From: Owenia fusiformis
Lineage: Eukaryota; Annelida; Polychaeta; Sabellida; Oweniidae
Direction of reading: 5' to 3'
Length of the DNA: 64,000 nucleotides
Assembly: GCA_903813345.2 (NCBI GenBank)
Contig: CAIIXF020000005.1
Span: forward strand, 14,819,375 to 14,883,374
Part shown: positions 49,901-59,243 of the stretch, one piece after another
How the letters are laid out: every line of letters starts with the position of its first letter
Position numbering within the stretch: the stretch's first letter is position 1
Notes under the pieces: generated by a model
What the model was told of the DNA's origin: nothing
The model's database searches: none
The model's input: the letters and a program-made list of their open reading frames with translations, nothing else
Made by a program: the position numbers and the translations under genes

Positions 49901-52900
49901 CCACATCATTTGAGACTGAATGCTCTATCTTGTATGAGTACTTGTATCTACAACTATTTTTGAGGTTATGAGTATTGGCTATCAATTTCTAATTTTTTCT
50001 TCAATATGTATTGTAATGACTTCAGTATGAATGAAATGTCCCTTGGTCTTCTGGTCTTGTATTGTGATATTGGTTCTTGAATGGTGGGGGGAAAGGGGGT
50101 ATAAGACATTGTTTCTTTTCACGTTAGATCATGGTTTTGGGCCATATGGGGTCTGTTTTTCTTAACTGGTATGCACTTAGAGTTTACTTTTTCTTGCTAA
50201 GTTCCATTACAGCTTTTGGTCCTTTCCCTTTGGCACTTGTGCTTATATATTTGTGTAATTGTCCAATGAATGAATATTTTGGTCTGATTTGAATTTGAAG
50301 ATTTAGTAACTCTGTCTCTGGATTCTAAGTTTAGAATCATTTATCCAACTTAAGATCAGAAACACTGAACTGAATATTTACTTGTATTGAATCTCTACTT
50401 CATGCTACTAAGCAGCATGCATTACACACTATACTCCCAGTAATATTGACTAGCTACTATATTTCGAGTTTTTTAAAAGATTTGGAAATTCACAAAAATT
50501 AATAGCTGCAATATTTCAAAAAACTGAAAATTAGCAAAACATAATAGCCGCGAAGTTTCAAAATGCCAAAAATATGAAATATAATAGCGTCAAATATTAG
50601 CTGGAGTAAAGTATCTTATTTACAATACTAAGCATTGAAATGATATACTCTGACTGTGCATTGAATAGTTTGCATTTTATGATACAAAGCATTGGATACT
50701 TAATTCAGAATATTAAGCATTGAATATTAACTTCTAAATACGTATTGAATATCTTCTTTAATTAGTACAAAGTATTCAATGTTTACTTCAAAATATAGCC
50801 TTGCCCAAGTTGGCCTCTTTTACTTATCTTGATTTCTATTATGACTGCCGGTAATAATTCAAGATCAGATAAGTAAAAAATCCTGACTTGGGCAAGGCTA
50901 TTCAAAATACTATGCATGGATATCTTTGAATATTCTCTTCAAGATTCTAAGCATTGGATATTTAATTTACAGTATTATGTTCTGAATATTTACTTCGAAG
51001 CATTTGATATCTTCTTAGCATACAAAGCATTGAATATCTTCATGATTCTAAGCATCAAATATTTACTTCATAGTTCTAAGTTCTGGATATTTACTTCAAA
51101 GCACTGAGCACTGGAAAGGGTAAAATGTCCTCTTCGCTAAACAAAGTACATATACTGTCTAATGAGAGAGGGAGGTCAAGTACATGTTCAAGGCAAGGTC
51201 ATCTCCTGCCTCTTTAGTTTTGAACCATCCATTGCAACATGGACAAACGACCCTTAGGAGTTTCCCTTTATAGTCAACAACCTTTGACTCTTTAGAGCAA
51301 AGAGGGCATTTGTACATCGCTGTTTGTAGACCTTTCAGGGATGACATCAGTTTTGATGCCAAGCTAGGTCCTTGCTGCTTGTATGCATCAATCTCACTTT
51401 GCTTTAAGTCATCCTGGGTCCACTTCACATCTATAAACTCAAGGCCAAGGATATCAGCATCCCGTACTCTGAAGAAACCCCCATCAGCCCAGTCGCTGCC
51501 CCAGGAGTTCATCATGCGCAAACATTCACCGTTGTAGCTGGTGAGAACAACTGCATGGCCAATAACTTCAGCAACATAGGAACGTTGTGTGATATTGAGA
51601 TCAGATTTTGTTAAGATACCATCAGGGTGTTTTTTGTAAAAGTCTGAGAATAAGTCCCATTCATGATCCGTCAGTCGGAACTGGACAAGCACTGGGCGTT
51701 TTGCAGTGATAGCTTTCAAAGCTTTCAAAAGGTCCATCTTTTCGCAGTGTAGTCGATATCCTAGACACATCTCTTCTAGCACACGCAATACATTGACTCC
51801 TTTCTCAATATTCTTGTCGATCATCTGTTTACGCAGATCAAAGAAGTCTGGATAGCCACCTTCACGGCCAACAATTCGCTTCATTGCAAGGTGTAACACT
51901 GCTGCAGAGGCATTGGCGTAACATGCCCTTTCTTTATTTCCCTTGGCACTGAAGTCTTGGTTGACTTGGTTGATGTAGAGATCAAGGGAGACTGAGGCGA
52001 GCATATCAGAAAGTGAATCCTGGCAACACACAACATTTCTTGCCAGGTCACAAACATCTTCGATCATATCAGGATGATTCACTTGAAAGAACAGATGTGT
52101 TTCATTGTTCTCTATATCAATGTTCCATCCTCGTTTCACAAATATTGTGCGTGGTATCATTTGTGTTGTGATCGTGGAGCTCATTTTGAACATGAATTTT
52201 GCAGGTTTTTCCCAACATTCAGATGCAACACTGTAAAGGCGGCGTGGATCTGCAATTGCTTTGTTGGTGATGTAACAACATATTATTGTCACATCATAGT
52301 TGGATAATTCCCTCAGAGGGGGGTTATATCCATCACCAGGCTCCCCATCAGAGAGAATAAAGAGCAGCTTATGGTGTTGCTTGAATTCAGGCTTGCTGAA
52401 CAGGGATACAGATTCCTTCATTGTTCTCATCAAGGGAGTACCACCATATATAAATGGCTTCACCGTTTCCATCAGTTCATCAACACGATGCTTAGTAAGT
52501 TCCTCCTCTTCACCTATGGACCCATGTAGTATTTCTGATGCCTTTTGTACATTCATCACTGCGGCTGGACTGATACCAACCAGAGACAATTCATGGGCAA
52601 GTTTTTTTCCTTTATCGACTGCTTTCTGGACAGCATCCTTTGTGGCATATTCCTGGGCACCATCAAAATATCCACCCATGAAGAAAAGACCTTCCTTACC
52701 ATAAGACCTTAATGAACGCTCGAGTTCTTTGCATTCCTTTGGTAAACATTCATCCACAAATCTTCTTCTGAAGTCTGAGCCATTTAAGAGTTTCCCAAGG
52801 AACATACTAGCTTCTGTGTCTGTCACAACACTCATCAAGACATTCATTTTGGCCCATGTCCTTACTCTTGGTGCGCCGTTTCTTTCAAGGATGGATAATA

Positions 52901-55900
52901 TTTCATTAAGTATTCCCCATTTACTCAAACTTCTTCTCTGGCGGTTAGCAGAAGATTCCGATTGGGCTTTCTTTATGGTATTTAACATGTCAAATACTTG
53001 CGGTTCATAGCGTGCTCCGACTCCCAGGCCAAATACGTGATTCTTTTTAGTAACATCATGTTTTATTAGACCATCTAGGACTTTGAAGATGGACCGTGCC
53101 CAGCTTCCACCCTCCTCATCAACTGGGCCACCAATATTTCGCTCCATGGATTCTGACACGTCTACTAGAATGCCCGTTAGGGTTGCCATTTCTTGATAAA
53201 TCTGAAAGAAGAAATCAAATTTGAATCTTTGTCCTAGAAATTTTTTTCCAATCCAATGGGACCTGTGGAATGTGTTCAGATAAAGCAGTGGTTCATTTTA
53301 AGGTTTCTCAAAATGTCAGTCAATGGGAGATAGCAAAATTGAGATTAAGAAAATAGTGTTCACATTGAGAGGTCTCAGATTAAAGAGGTTTTTTGATGCA
53401 TAGGTTTTACTGTATTTGTTTTGTAGCTTTCTGGAAAAAGATTCTCTCAAGTTTGAAATACTGAAGGACATTCTTGACCATGTAGAATATGATATAATAA
53501 TCATTGAACATTCTTACCGAAGTTCGGTCCAATATCGGGAAACCGTGACACCTCTATTTATATGACACAGCTCAAAAAAGACATCAATTAAACAACACAA
53601 AGCAATCAAAACATCCATAAACACAAGTTTCTCATTGAAGTTAGAAACTACCTGATCAGTTGACATAAATCGCTAAACATCGGTATTGTCAATTTTTGCT
53701 AATCTGAACACTTGGCCAGTTTAAGTTGTGTTCGGATAAGACAGGTTTAGCAGAAATTAAAAAGATGATCAGCTGAACAATCTCAAAAATAAGTGATTTG
53801 GTAAAAATGTGAAATTTATGTTTCTCAGAACAGAACCTATTTATTGAACTTACCACAATTTTACTTCACTTTCATATCATCAGTTCAGAGTAGTTTCTCA
53901 GTTTGTCTCAGTGAAGAAAATGCTGTATACTTTTATGGCCTAAAAAGGTAGAATTTTAACTTCGGGGAAATATTTAACATAATGCGTAGACTGTTTACAA
54001 GTTAAAATGTCTGACAAAATGTTTATTTTTGAGATCAGGTGGCAGTCAGGTTTTCAATATATTGTCTTTTTGCCAATAAATCTCTATTCTTCGGGGAAAT
54101 AATGTATTGAATGCATTGTTGAATATCACTGGCGGATCCAGGAGCTCACAAGGGTGGCACACATTTGAAATTGGAAAACAATTTTGGGCCCCTAAAACCA
54201 CCAAATATTGGACCCAACTTAAAAAATTAAGGCCCTTTTTAGCTCACATGGTGAGCTATTGCAATCACTCACTTATCCGTCTGTGATAAAGACAAAGGGG
54301 AGTGTTACCGGTAGAAAAAGCTTTAACCCACCGACGTGTAGTCACAAGTCTGTAGACCCGACACCAAACAAGACCAAAGAGGAAAAGTAATAGGGAGAAA
54401 GAAGACTGAGAAAGAAGAAACTAAAGAGGACAAGAAAATAACAACAACAGAAACAAAGAAGAAGAAACTAAGACAGAGTGAAAGAAAAAGACAGAAGAAT
54501 CAGAAGAAGTAAGAAGAAAACAACAGCAACTACAAATAGATTTTTAAGCTGGACTGCATGAAGATGACATAAACAGCATATAAACAAGATGTCTATCCGT
54601 CTGTCAACAATTGGCCAATTTTAACACCTCTGTCAATAGGATTCTCGTTTTAAGTTATTTTTGTTCAACATCAATATAGAAAACCCCCCTTTGACTCCTT
54701 GTTCAAAAGCTCGCCATTTTTGTCTCGCAAAATTCACGTTTGTCCTATTTCCTAGCTTTACTGTTTTACTTTCTTGTTTTAAATTATTTTGGTTCCTCTT
54801 TAATACAGAAGCTCCTCTTGTGAGTCCAGGTTCAAAAGCTTGCCTATTTGCCTATCAAAGTAAGAGGAAGAACTGGAGATCAATGATTTCCCACAAACTG
54901 CAAGGTGGAAGGTCACATCAAAGGAAGCCCTTGTCCAGATCTGTGAATACGTGGGACCTACTAACCACCAGGGAAGGGTCCAATTGGAGAGGAGGATGAC
55001 TGTAAGCTGTACCATACCCTTCCATTGAGGCACCCAGGGAGGTGACCATCAGATGGCCAGGAAAGAAGATACAGACAATATAATCGAATTTACAGTCTTC
55101 GTATGCATGACATTTTAAGAACCATGCAATCAATTTGTGTGCTCAAATTCATATGCTCAGTTTCATATAAAATCATGAATCAATAAATGAAGAAAAAGAG
55201 GATATCCTACGATTTTTGAGGGATATCATTTTTATCTATGAGTCGATATCGCTTATCTCCACAAATGAGCGCAGCGAATGAGTTGAGATGGGTGATATCT
55301 ATGAGTGGATTTACAAATGATAGCCGAAGAAAATTATAGGATATCCTATTTATCCTATGGCTGCTGCTTTTGCTTTGAATAATTTTACCAAAGTGAGTTA
55401 TCATGTTTCAAGAAAAGCCTACATAATAATTCACAATAAAATCAGTGTAACCACATAAAATTCAAAATCTCAAGCATTTAAACTGAAAAGGCGTTATACA
55501 AAGTGCATGAAAACATTTGAATCATTTTGATAAGCACATAATTCTTGGAACTATATTCTGACAATCCAATCAGGCAAGGCAGTTATTTGTCAAACCATTT
55601 TTGGCGCTAAGCTAATGAAAAAACTAGTATCCGTCGGATATGATTGGATATCACATCATATGGATGGGATACAATTTTAGTGGCGCATACCAAAAATATC
55701 TTGTGTTGTTATCAACATATATATTTAGTATCCATGGGATAAAGGAAATATTTATTAGAAAAATGATTATACTGATATCTAAAATGGTCTGTGATTATTG
55801 CGTTTTTCAAATGGTAACAATAATTCTGAAAAGTCCTGAATATGGTAGGTCTTGTTTCTTGAACTTCACTTTTTTATATCATCATTGCAGACTAGTTTCT

Positions 55901-58900
55901 TGATCCGTCTCTTTGAAGGAAATGCTGCTAATACTTTTAAAGACATTCGGAGAAGTGTTTAACATAATGCGTAGACTGTTTACAAGTTTAAAATGTAAAA
56001 CACAGTGTTTGTTTTGGAGATAAGGTGAAAGTCAGGTTTATAATTTTGTTGTTTTTTGTCAATAAATCACTTTGCTTTATTGTGTTGAATGCATTGAATA
56101 ATCTGGGAATTTTATGAGCAGTTACATGAAAATTGCAGTGACATCTATTTAAGGTGTAAATAAAATTTATTTTATTGACTTCCAAACAAGGAAAATGCAA
56201 AAATGATATTTTGAATATTTAGGATCAAATGTATGCATGTTTTAGGGTAAACAGTCATTTGAGTCCAAAGAACATTTGAGGCTTCTGACTCATTGAAAAA
56301 ATAATGTTTGATGCAGTGTGGGTCTTAGGATTTTTCTGTCAGTTAACAAGTGGCAATCGACTTGTGTTTTCACACTCGCCAATGAAAAATTTCACTCGCC
56401 ACAGTGTTGCCATTAAAAGAAAGTAATATGTCAGCTTTATGAAAGCTTTCATGTTTTTCATGTTAGACAGTGTGGTTGGGCACTTCAATTTTACACTCGA
56501 CTCTAAATATTTACATCTGCCTGGGGCTACTGTAGAGTGGATATGACCCACACTGTTGATGTTGGTAACAAGTTGATGTTAAGATAAAGATTTATATATT
56601 AGAAAATAGTCATCTTCCCAGCTTGGAATCGAAAAAACAAAAATTACATAATACGGTCCACCAAGTTGAAAATCTGTTAACACCCTTCCAATGCTTCAAA
56701 TATTGCGATATTTAATACCCGAACAAGTGAAATTAGAATATTGCCCCCTGTTGATGTCACTGAATATAGTATAATAGTTAATAAATATTCTTTTATCCAT
56801 CTAGGTCATTGACACCGAATCTGCAAACAATCTGCGTAAGTTGGTTTCCTGCACGACAGACTGGGCAGCACAGGTGGAGGAATACGAAGAAAGTACAGAA
56901 CAAGTCAAGCAAGAGTTCAACAGATACAGGCGTAGGCTCCAACTCTCTGAATGTGAGGAACTAGAAAAGCAAGAAGTAAAAAGGTAAGATTTAACTTACA
57001 TATATATGGGGATTATAAAGAAGAATCACTGAATAAAAGAGATTTTGCAATTCACTGTTGATTACATCATCATGATTTATTGACCAGGTTTTGATGTCCA
57101 TAAGTGCGATATTGTTATTATCTTTGTATATTTATATGGTGTCTCGTAAGCCGATGTCGGCTGTTGGTTTTTTGTAACACATGTATTTTAGTTAAGCTGT
57201 GACATAGAAATAAACTATTATTAAACTCAAACTAATTATAAAGCGTCTTTTTGTAAGAATATCACACTTAAGGACGTATAGAGCTGCACGGTGAATGATG
57301 ACGTAATATATCGCTTCATAACTTAGTTATATGTATATGGGAATAATAAACATGCTATAAGTGAGTTGCGAAATCTCTCCATTGGCAAAGGAATAATCCT
57401 TATCGATTTAAAATTCAAAAGTCAAGCATAAATCGTACAAACATTTTACGAAATATCACATCAAGTTTTACAAATCCCTTCCTCCTTTTCTCTCACGTGT
57501 AATTAATGGAAATGAATTGACTTGAACGGGTAAGCACAATCTAAAGTAACAAATAAAGGCAAATACATAATCAACATAAAGTAACATATAACATGTTTCT
57601 CTTTAGGGAGAAAGAGACAGATAAGGTCCTGATAGCAAAACGAGAGAAGCACATTAGCTATGGCAAGAACACGGTTGGATACGAGAACTACGTTAAACTA
57701 GTACCATTGTAAGAAACGTGAATTTTATTTACATTCTAGAATTATTTTTAGATAAAGTATGATTAATACGCTCAATTTACAAAATGACTTCAACTTATTT
57801 GTTCAATACTAGCTGTATCACAATAGCTGTCTATGTATCACCTAGTGCTGCCATCTTTTCAGATTGCAGGTTGTTATTAACATACAACTTATTTTGATTT
57901 GAAAGTGTTGTGGTTACTTTGTTCAAGAGCTTCGGACGCCTATTCTCTAGAATTTTATTTTAAATCAATACGTTTATTTCATAAATACAAATCTACATTG
58001 AATATACAGCATTGGGACAAATCACCTCCCAGCGTATAGTGCCCACCATATGAGAATTATGGAAAACAATTTTATGGATCATTTATAAACATCAATTTAT
58101 TTTACTATCTTGTACTTGTCAATAAAATTAAAAATAATATATGTTGTTATTGTAGTGGGATGAGAACAAGGGATCACCCAAAGACCCCTAATAAATACAG
58201 GAAATGTAGCAGGCGATCATGGGACACACAAATCAAGATATGGCGACGTGCCCTCCATTTCTATGACGGTCTAACTGGCAAACGGTAAGCTCTTGCTAGA
58301 CTTCTATTTTAGAGATTTGATTAAATGGTATTAGATCTAAAAGTGGTTACTCCGGGGTTTCATCCGATGATCATTTTTGTGGAAATTTTAGGGTGTCAAT
58401 TTGTTTTGGTTACATTTTAAGAGGCACATCTCAGTACATTAAAATCTCATGAGGTACAGCACCTTCAATTAATTATTATACCAAAATGCTCATTCAATAA
58501 TTCAATATGGCTCCAAAATATTAGAAAAAATGCAAAACCTAAAATATTTTACACTAAAATTTACAAAATCCAAAAATATTACACTAAAAATTAACTAAGT
58601 TAAATGAAGCCACAGACCCCTCAACATGTTCATTACATTGAATTGCTAGAGTTATTTTATTGGCAAGTTTTAACTTTTCTTCCTCTCACACACAAAGTGC
58701 TGTATTATTGTCATCTTGTCTTGTTAACTTGATGGGTGTGTGAGTGGACATCTCAAGAAAGCAATAAAACCATTTATCAGCTGAACTTGATACAATACGA
58801 TTAGATTTAATTTTTAGGCAAACAGCATAATTTATAAAACGAGACATGCATTCTTCTTGTCATGTTTTTATCTTGTTAACCCTCACATTATGTGATTCAG

Positions 58901-59243
58901 CCTTTATTTTGTTTGTGCAAAAATTTTTTGTTTTGTTTCCAGGTCTCAATGTTCATCAAGAGCTTCCTCAGTATTTGGTGACTGTTCATCAGAAGGCTCC
59001 TTAGAAACAACACAAAAGTCTTTCATCGGGACCAGTATGGAATCAGGCGTTGACATGACAACCCCTAGGAATACACCATGTGACTTCAACGTTGAGGAAA
59101 CTGCTGACCAAATGTCGAAAACATTTAAAAGTCTCCTTAAGGAGGTCAGAGATCGTACAAACACGAAGGAGAACCCATTTTCCGGTCTAGTTCAGATAAC
59201 GAAGAGAACACAGATGATTGATGGACTTTGCTGTATCTGGTAG
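46893..59243 (+). CDS. SLBP: Histone RNA stem-loop binding protein (SLBP), 7 exons seen, 1 missing
   Basis: Binds the 3' stem-loop of replication-dependent histone mRNAs and directs their processing, export and translation. Exons seen: 46893-46993, 48261-48506, 49082-49231, 56805-56983, 57607-57708, 58156-58284, 58943-59243. The RNA-binding domain is unmistakable: [18 protein letters not shown] across exons 5-6, then [20 protein letters not shown] and WRRALHFYD. The TPNK threonine and the SRRSWD block are intact. The N-terminal part (about 165 aa before the gap) is rich in Arg, Ser and Asp. The C-terminal tail is about 100 aa. Phases agree at every junction except exon 3 (ends phase 2) to exon 4 (starts phase 0), so one exon of 3n+1 nt lies unseen in that intron. 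Total exceeds 400 aa, longer than human SLBP. Confidence 0.93.
47184..48019. mobile_element. Long-inverted-repeat element in SLBP intron 1
   Basis: Arms of about 132 bp at 47187-47318 and 47885-48018 are near-perfect reverse complements (one mismatch noticed near the inner end). CTAGA flanks both sides (47179-47183 and 48020-48024), a possible 5-bp target duplication. About 570 bp of interior without readable coding sequence. It makes up two thirds of the 1267-bp intron. The right arm carries TTTAG, AAG, GTAAGT, a consensus donor in the SLBP sense. Confidence 0.85.
48261..48506 (+). CDS. SLBP: SLBP exon 2
   Basis: Highly charged, Arg/Asp/Ser-rich segment: [17 protein letters not shown], several short repeats of the GD(R/Q)RG type, ending NEPD. 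Acceptor CATTTTTCAG, donor ATAG|GTATAG (weak). Codon split matches exons 1 and 3. Confidence 0.8.
49082..49231 (+). CDS. SLBP: SLBP exon 3
   Basis: Reads [20 protein letters not shown], then [18 protein letters not shown]. Acceptor TATTGTAG, or CAAG 6 nt further in the same frame. Strong donor AAA|GTGAGT, leaving phase 2. The acidic DW motif resembles the one in exon 4. Confidence 0.75.
50600..51110. repeat. Degenerate AAGCATTGAATATTTACTTC array
   Basis: Roughly 25-45-bp units with (T/A)CTAAGCATTGAATAT(T/C)T and ACTTC, interrupted at 50796-50900 by the AGCCTTGCC element. Lies just downstream of the VWA-protease stop codon. Confidence 0.75.
50796..50900. mobile_element. Short TIR element, family AGCCTTGCC, copy 2 (105 bp)
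   Basis: Ends TAGCCTTGCCCAAGT and ACTTGGGCAAGGCTA. The flanking TTCAAAATA is duplicated exactly at 50787-50795 and 50901-50909 (9 bp). It sits inside a degenerate AAGCATTGAATAT tandem array, in the SLBP intron and downstream of the VWA-protease gene. The intact duplication suggests a younger insertion than copy 1. Confidence 0.88.
51159..53189 (-). CDS. VWA / papain-like protease / zinc-ribbon protein, single coding exon, 676 aa
   Basis: Not recognised as a named family. Residues 4-350: von Willebrand A fold with the full MIDAS set, DVSES at 10-14, GGTP (Thr251) and SDGE (Asp281), interrupted by a long, mainly helical insert at about 80-240. Residues 415-590: papain-like (C1) fold with Cys423 in [14 protein letters not shown], His545 in GHAVVLTSY and Asn561 in [15 protein letters not shown], so a complete catalytic triad is visible. 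Residues 628-652: zinc ribbon, CPLC then CPCC. No signal peptide or membrane segment, so probably cytosolic. The start is fixed by the first VWA strand following the ATG directly; a 3' splice site 12 nt upstream suggests a 5'UTR intron. It lies antisense inside the large SLBP intron. A metal-regulated protease or conflict-system effector is possible; this is inference. Confidence 0.93.
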   Translation of the reverse strand: MATLTGILVDVSESMERNIGGPVDEEGGSWARSIFKVLDGLIKHDVTKKNHVFGLGVGARYEPQVFDMLNTIKKAQSESSANRQRRSLSKWGILNEILSILERNGAPRVRTWAKMNVLMSVVTDTEASMFLGKLLNGSDFRRRFVDECLPKECKELERSLRSYGKEGLFFMGGYFDGAQEYATKDAVQKAVDKGKKLAHELSLVGISPAAVMNVQKASEILHGSIGEEEELTKHRVDELMETVKPFIYGGTPLMRTMKESVSLFSKPEFKQHHKLLFILSDGEPGDGYNPPLRELSNYDVTIICCYITNKAIADPRRLYSVASECWEKPAKFMFKMSSTITTQMIPRTIFVKRGWNIDIENNETHLFFQVNHPDMIEDVCDLARNVVCCQDSLSDMLASVSLDLYINQVNQDFSAKGNKERACYANASAAVLHLAMKRIVGREGGYPDFFDLRKQMIDKNIEKGVNVLRVLEEMCLGYRLHCEKMDLLKALKAITAKRPVLVQFRLTDHEWDLFSDFYKKHPDGILTKSDLNITQRSYVAEVIGHAVVLTSYNGECLRMMNSWGSDWADGGFFRVRDADILGLEFIDVKWTQDDLKQSEIDAYKQQGPSLASKLMSSLKGLQTAMYKCPLCSKESKVVDYKGKLLRVVCPCCNGWFKTKEAGDDLALNMYLTSLSH
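53202..53225 (-). promoter_or_regulatory. Probable 3' splice site in 5'UTR of the VWA-protease gene
   Basis: On the minus strand TTTGATTTCTTCTTTCAG, a pyrimidine-rich tract and CAG, ends at 53202, leaving 12 nt (ATTTATCAAGAA) before the ATG. This suggests a spliced leader exon further up (above 53225), whose position I could not find. Confidence 0.5.
53335..53412. mobile_element. Pogo-like short element, right end
   Basis: AGTGTTCACATTGAGAGGTC, then TAGGTTTTACTG followed by TA, matching the right half of 25087-25232. It lies 5' of the VWA-protease gene, where its promoter or leader exon should be. Confidence 0.55.
54241..54860. repeat. AGCTCAC/GTGAGCT repeat remnant and roughly 130-bp duplication
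   Basis: AGCTCACATGGTGAGCT at 54241-54257 is a 7-bp-arm palindrome resembling the end of a dispersed repeat common in bivalve genomes (recalled, not checked). TATCCGTCTGT follows, separated by an A/GA-rich insert, and recurs near 54595. From about 54640 two roughly 130-bp units, each ending GTTCAAAAGCT(C/T)GCC, are tandemly duplicated. Confidence 0.45.
54864..55083 (+). pseudogene. Decayed DDX46/PRP5-like C-terminal fragment
   Basis: Plus-strand translation gives [20 protein letters not shown], then ALVQICEY, which matches the conserved C-terminal region of the spliceosomal helicase DDX46 (PRP5). The reading then shifts by -1 to RGTY, a TAA stop at 54962-54964, [10 protein letters not shown] and KLY. 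It shifts again to [10 protein letters not shown] before another stop at 55081. The order follows the functional protein, but seven or so residues are missing between EY and RG, and there are at least two frame changes and one internal stop. It is dead. It lies in the SLBP intron on the SLBP strand; no poly(A) tail or target duplication was seen, so retrocopy versus transposon capture is open. Confidence 0.72.
55195..55360. mobile_element. Fold-back element with GAGCGCAGCGAATGAG core
   Basis: AGGATATCCTA occurs near both ends (about 55199 and 55338), with GATATC motifs in opposite orientations and a GAGCGCAGCGAATGAG core resembling that at 19749. In the SLBP intron. Confidence 0.45.
56805..56983 (+). 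CDS. SLBP: SLBP exon 4
   Basis: Begins in phase 0 after ATCCATCTAG (an in-frame TAG immediately precedes it, so it cannot extend 5'). Encodes [20 protein letters not shown], then AAQVEEYEE and EFNRYRRRL, similar to the SDWxxxVEExE...ExxRYKRKL block upstream of the RNA-binding domain in vertebrate SLBP. Donor AAAAG|GTAAGA. Confidence 0.93.
57607..57708 (+). CDS. SLBP: SLBP exon 5 (RNA-binding domain, first part)
   Basis: [20 protein letters not shown], then [13 protein letters not shown]. Matches the ETDExVLxRRQKQIxYGKNTxxYxxYxxxVP consensus. Acceptor TCTCTTTAG, donor ATT|GTAAGA. Confidence 0.96.
58156..58284 (+). CDS. SLBP: SLBP exon 6 (RNA-binding domain, second part)
   Basis: [20 protein letters not shown], then [19 protein letters not shown]. 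Contains the TPNK phospho-threonine motif and SRRSWD. The domain ends [10 protein letters not shown] where many animals have HFWDPP. Acceptor TATTGTAG, donor ACG|GTAAGC. Confidence 0.97.
58943..59243 (+). CDS. SLBP: SLBP exon 7 (C-terminal tail and stop)
   Basis: Acceptor GTTTCCAG. Encodes a Ser-rich start ([19 protein letters not shown]), a TTPRNTP segment with two Thr-Pro sites, then an amphipathic stretch ([18 protein letters not shown]), ending DGLCCIW and TAG. Confidence 0.93.

Larger units (their letters stand above)
49232..56804 (+). other. SLBP large intron(s) hosting an antisense gene
   Basis: 7.6 kb between visible exons 3 and 4. Holds the AAGCATTGAATAT array, the 50796 element, the VWA-protease gene (minus), the pogo-like fragment at 53335, the DDX46-like pseudogene and a fold-back element. 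Phase arithmetic requires at least one further SLBP exon of 3n+1 nt in here, which I could not identify. Confidence 0.7.

Noticed and set aside
54400-54540. Lys/Glu-rich purine stretch with a GTAAGA donor as an SLBP exon
   Set aside because: Low-complexity GAAGAA-type sequence with stops in the needed frame and no clear acceptor.
54864-55020. DDX46-like segment as the missing SLBP exon (it ends at GACT|GTAAGC)
   Set aside because: The encoded residues match a helicase, not SLBP, and the segment has frame changes and a stop.
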